Position numbers and translations under genes: made by a program | The notes under the pieces: model-generated | The model's input: only the letters and a program-made list of their open reading frames with translations | Told to the model about the DNA's origin: nothing | Databases searched by the model: none | Source of the DNA: JAGXQV01 sp964505475 | Lineage (GTDB): Bacteria > Pseudomonadota > Gammaproteobacteria > Burkholderiales > Sulfuricellaceae | Assembly (NCBI GenBank): GCA_964505475.1 | Contig: CAZDIJ010000098.1 | Coordinates: 1 to 8,266, forward strand | Direction of reading: 5' to 3' | Length of the DNA: 8,266 nt | Shown here: positions 6,408 to 8,266 of the stretch, piece by piece | How positions within the stretch are numbered: the stretch's first letter is position 1 | Layout: the number at the start of each line of letters is the position of its first letter

Positions 6408-7718
6408 ATGGCTGTCCCTATTCCCGGTAAGGTCAAGCGCACCAATGGCATAAATAGTTATCCTGATGCGCAAGGATTTCGCCTAGAGTATCCCGGCAAA
6501 AAGACAGAAGAGGCTATTTTGGCTACGACAGCCGGGCGATATGAGATAAACACGGCGCACGTCGGCGGCGAAAACCGGTTGTATCACGCTGACAATCTAG
6601 GCGTGCTTGCGGCGCTTGCACTGGATGAAGAAGTGGCTGGTAAGGTCAAACTGGTTTACATTGACCCGCCTTTCGCCACTGCTGCGGCTTTTGAATCGCG
6701 CAAGCAGAAGCACGCTTATGACGATCATCTTGTTGGCTCGGCTTTTGTGGAATCACTGCGCGAGCGCCTGATTCTAATTCATCGTCTGCTGGCTGATGAT
6801 GGCTCGCTATACCTGCATCTTGATGAACGGATGATTTTTCATTTCCGTGTCGTACTCGATGAGATTTTTGGTGAAAAGAATTTTCGCAACTGCATCACCC
6901 GAAAAAAGTGCAATCCAAAGAATTACACCCGCAAGACCTACGGTAATGTGGCCGATTACATCTTGTTCTACACAAAGAGCGACACTTATATCTGGAATCG
7001 CCCAATTGAGCAGTGGGATGAAATAAAAGCGATGAAGGAATATCAGTACGTTGATGAGGATGGCCGCCGCTACAAAAAAGTGCCCGTTCATGCGCCGGGT
7101 ATTCGCAATGGTGAAACAGGGAAAGAATGGCGCGGCAAGATGCCGCCACCGGGTAAACATTGGCAGTACACCCCGGCCACGCTGGATGAAATGGACGCTC
7201 GTGGCGAAATATATTGGTCTGCAACTGACAACCCGCGTCGAAAAATTTATCTGGAGAATAGCGCCGGTATCCCGGTACAAGACATATGGATGGATATGCG
7301 CGATGCACACAACCAGAACATTCACATAACCGGCTACCCGACTGAAAAGAATCCAGCACTGCTGACTCGGATCATCGAGGCTTCATCAAATCCGGGCGAC
7401 CTTGTGATGGACTGTTACGCGGGATCGGGTACTACGCTTACGGTGGCTTCCAGCCTAAACCGTCGATGGATTGGCGTTGATCGTAGCGATGAGGCAATTA
7501 AAACAATCCTTCATCGCTTGGCGAATGGAACCGAGCGCATGGGGGATTTTGTCAATGAACAATCTAAACCGGCTTCATTGCCACTGTTTAGCATCGCTGA
7601 CTTTACTTTGTTCGATGAAGTGCAGCATAAAGACGTGTTAACCACAGACAATAGTTCATCGCAGGCAGATGGGGGGCTAACAATTCGTTCCAGCGGACGC
7701 GCTGAAGCGCGCCGCTGA
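6408..7718 (+). CDS. Site-specific DNA methyltransferase, probably N6-adenine, beta class (N6_N4_Mtase family)
   Basis: This 436-residue enzyme should transfer a methyl group from S-adenosylmethionine to a base in a specific DNA site. The catalytic motif IV comes first (KLVYIDPPFAT, DPPF at 86-89), followed by the DGSLYLHLDE region (131-140). A long variable part at about 165-300, probably target recognition, contains NPKNYTRKTYGNVADYILFY and the GKEWRGKMPPPGKHWQ segment. The AdoMet-binding motif I comes last (DCYAGSGTTLTVASS at 335-349), then RRWIGVDRS (352-360). This order defines the beta class, and DPPF rather than SPPY favours adenine-N6. It resembles the Mod-like group, but no type III Res helicase is present; the adjacent 290-residue gene is the likely partner. 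The ATG starts 1 nt after that gene. The last 14 residues (423-436, GLTIRSSGRAEARR) are encoded by the attC hairpin and are unlikely to be part of the enzyme fold. Confidence 0.92.
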   Translation: MAVPIPGKVKRTNGINSYPDAQGFRLEYPGKKTEEAILATTAGRYEINTAHVGGENRLYHADNLGVLAALALDEEVAGKVKLVYIDPPFATAAAFESRKQKHAYDDHLVGSAFVESLRERLILIHRLLADDGSLYLHLDERMIFHFRVVLDEIFGEKNFRNCITRKKCNPKNYTRKTYGNVADYILFYTKSDTYIWNRPIEQWDEIKAMKEYQYVDEDGRRYKKVPVHAPGIRNGETGKEWRGKMPPPGKHWQYTPATLDEMDARGEIYWSATDNPRRKIYLENSAGIPVQDIWMDMRDAHNQNIHITGYPTEKNPALLTRIIEASSNPGDLVMDCYAGSGTTLTVASSLNRRWIGVDRSDEAIKTILHRLANGTERMGDFVNEQSKPASLPLFSIADFTLFDEVQHKDVLTTDNSSSQADGGLTIRSSGRAEARR

Positions 7719-7733
7719 ACTCAACGCTCGCGC
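7675..7733 (+). mobile_element. Integron attC recombination site (cassette end), outer core degenerate
   Basis: R'' is GGCTAAC at 7675-7681 (consensus RYYYAAC, one mismatch), followed by the spacer AATTC and L'' GTTCCAGCGG at 7687-7696. The central stem is CGCGC (7698-7702), loop TGAA, GCGCG (7707-7711). L' is CCGCTGAAC at 7712-7720, which pairs with L'' leaving exactly one unpaired base, the hallmark that directs strand choice by the integrase. The segment AACAATTCGTTC and the following ACTCAA match class 1-type attC sites I know, such as that of aadA cassettes. The outer R' box, expected as GTTAGnn at about 7727, reads CTCGCGC, so this end is mutated or is non-integron flank. The stop codon of the methyltransferase (7716-7718) lies within L'. 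Confidence 0.8.
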
Positions 7734-7740
7734 ATATCCT

Positions 7741-8266
7741 ATGAACTCGCCCGCCGCAATGCCTTCCTCCCTTCTCTTGGCCACCATCGAACACTTGCGC
7801 CGCTTCGCCCCGTTCGACCGGATGGAGCACGACCACCTGGCATCCCTGGTGCAGCGCCTGGAGCTGGGCTATTACGCCAAGGGCGAGGTGATCCTGTCGC
7901 CCGAGCAGGGAGTGGTGAGCCATTTCTTCATCATCAAGCAAGGCGTGGTGCAGGGTGAACAAGACGTGGTGCGCGCCCAGGACGACAGCGCCTGGCTGGA
8001 ACTCAACGAAGGCGAGTGCTTCCCGCTCGGCGCGCTGCTTTCCAAGCGGGGCGTCACCAGCATCTACCGGGCGAGCGTCGATACCTTCTGCTATGAATTG
8101 CCGGCGGCGGATTTTCTCGAATTGATCCGTCTCAGCCCGGCGTTCCAGGATTTCTGCACCCGGCGCATCGCCAGCCTACTGGAGCAGTCGAAGCAGATCA
8201 TCCAGGCCAAGTACGCCAATTCGAGCGCCGAACAGCAGTCGATGAACAGCCCGCTGTCCGGGGTTG
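7741..8266 (+). CDS. Cyclic-nucleotide-binding-domain protein of the DUF294 nucleotidyltransferase type, N-terminal part (3' end outside window)
   Basis: The frame is open from ATG 7741 to the window edge, giving 175 codons. Residues about 15-135 match a cNMP-binding fold: LRRFAPFDRMEHDHLASLVQRLE, YYAKGEVILSPEQGVVSHFFIIKQGVVQG, GECFPLGALLSKR, then SVDTFCYELPAADFLELIRLSPAFQDFCTRRI. The linker LLEQSKQIIQAKYA followed by NSPLSGV is typical of proteins that continue into a CBS pair and DUF294/DUF294_C domains. This predicts a protein like the one ending at 541, but the later domains are outside the window. The start is uncertain: no Shine-Dalgarno precedes ATG 7741 or ATG 7759, and the attC site lies only 20 bp upstream. 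Base composition is host-like. The original upstream region may have been displaced by the cassette. Confidence 0.82.
   Translation, partial: MNSPAAMPSSLLLATIEHLRRFAPFDRMEHDHLASLVQRLELGYYAKGEVILSPEQGVVSHFFIIKQGVVQGEQDVVRAQDDSAWLELNEGECFPLGALLSKRGVTSIYRASVDTFCYELPAADFLELIRLSPAFQDFCTRRIASLLEQSKQIIQAKYANSSAEQQSMNSPLSGV

Larger units (their letters stand above)
5503..7726 (+). mobile_element. Proposed solitary integron gene cassette carrying a restriction-modification pair
   Basis: The block contains two same-strand genes 1 nt apart. It has a short leader after a GTTAG core-like site on the left and an attC hairpin overlapping the last gene on the right. It is visibly more AT-rich than the flanking genes and has different codon habits. 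It sits between a terminated transporter operon and a DUF294-type gene. No integrase, attI or second attC is visible in the window, so it would be a single attC site lacking an integrase. About 2.2 kb is long for a cassette, but two-gene cassettes are known. Boundaries are approximate, especially on the right where the outer core site is degenerate. Confidence 0.6.

Noticed and set aside
5534..7718. Type III restriction-modification (Mod/Res) system
   Set aside because: The methyltransferase is Mod-like in layout, but no large DEAD-box Res gene is present. The partner is a 290-residue protein lying upstream.
7699..7720. attC hairpin interpreted as an intrinsic terminator for the methyltransferase
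   Set aside because: No T-run follows the stem, and the conserved integron boxes explain the structure better.

Overview
The window (8266 bp) looks like a chromosomal piece of a GC-rich betaproteobacterium. The basis is the acetate-permease/DUF485 pair, the TctE/QseC-type two-component pair, the cNMP/CBS/DUF294-type proteins, and an integron attC hairpin of the class 1-like type common in Betaproteobacteria. The species cannot be named from this sequence.

Layout, left to right. (1) 1-541, +: the C-terminal end of a DUF294-family putative nucleotidyltransferase. (2) 542-693: a short gap between convergent genes, holding a long inverted repeat. (3) 2783-694, -: a response regulator followed by a sensor histidine kinase, in one operon. 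(4) 2784-2928: a divergent promoter region. (5) 2929-5204, +: a DUF485 (YjcH-like) small membrane protein overlapping by 1 nt an ActP-type cation/acetate symporter with an extra charged loop, closed by a strong intrinsic terminator. (6) 5258-5502: intergenic DNA of host-like composition. (7) 5503-about 7726: a more AT-rich block with an unrecognised protein, probably a type II restriction endonuclease, and a beta-class adenine-specific DNA methyltransferase 1 nt downstream. (8) 7741-end, +: the N-terminal part of a second cNMP-binding protein of the DUF294 type.

The most interesting point is that block 7 looks like a solitary integron gene cassette. It begins at a GTTAG core-like site 31 nt before the first start codon. 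It ends in an attC-type hairpin with inverted R''/L'' and L' boxes and the diagnostic unpaired base. The methyltransferase reading frame runs into this hairpin, so its last 14 residues are encoded by attC. No integrase or other cassette is visible, and the outermost right core site (R') is degenerate. This would be a restriction-modification cassette lodged between a symporter gene and a DUF294-type gene.

How the genes may work together: the two-component system is divergent from the DUF485-symporter operon and is a plausible regulator of organic-acid (acetate-like) uptake, but this is inference from position. The cassette genes would act as a restriction-modification or defence module independent of the host genes. 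They now separate the downstream DUF294-type gene from the likely promoter region to the left.
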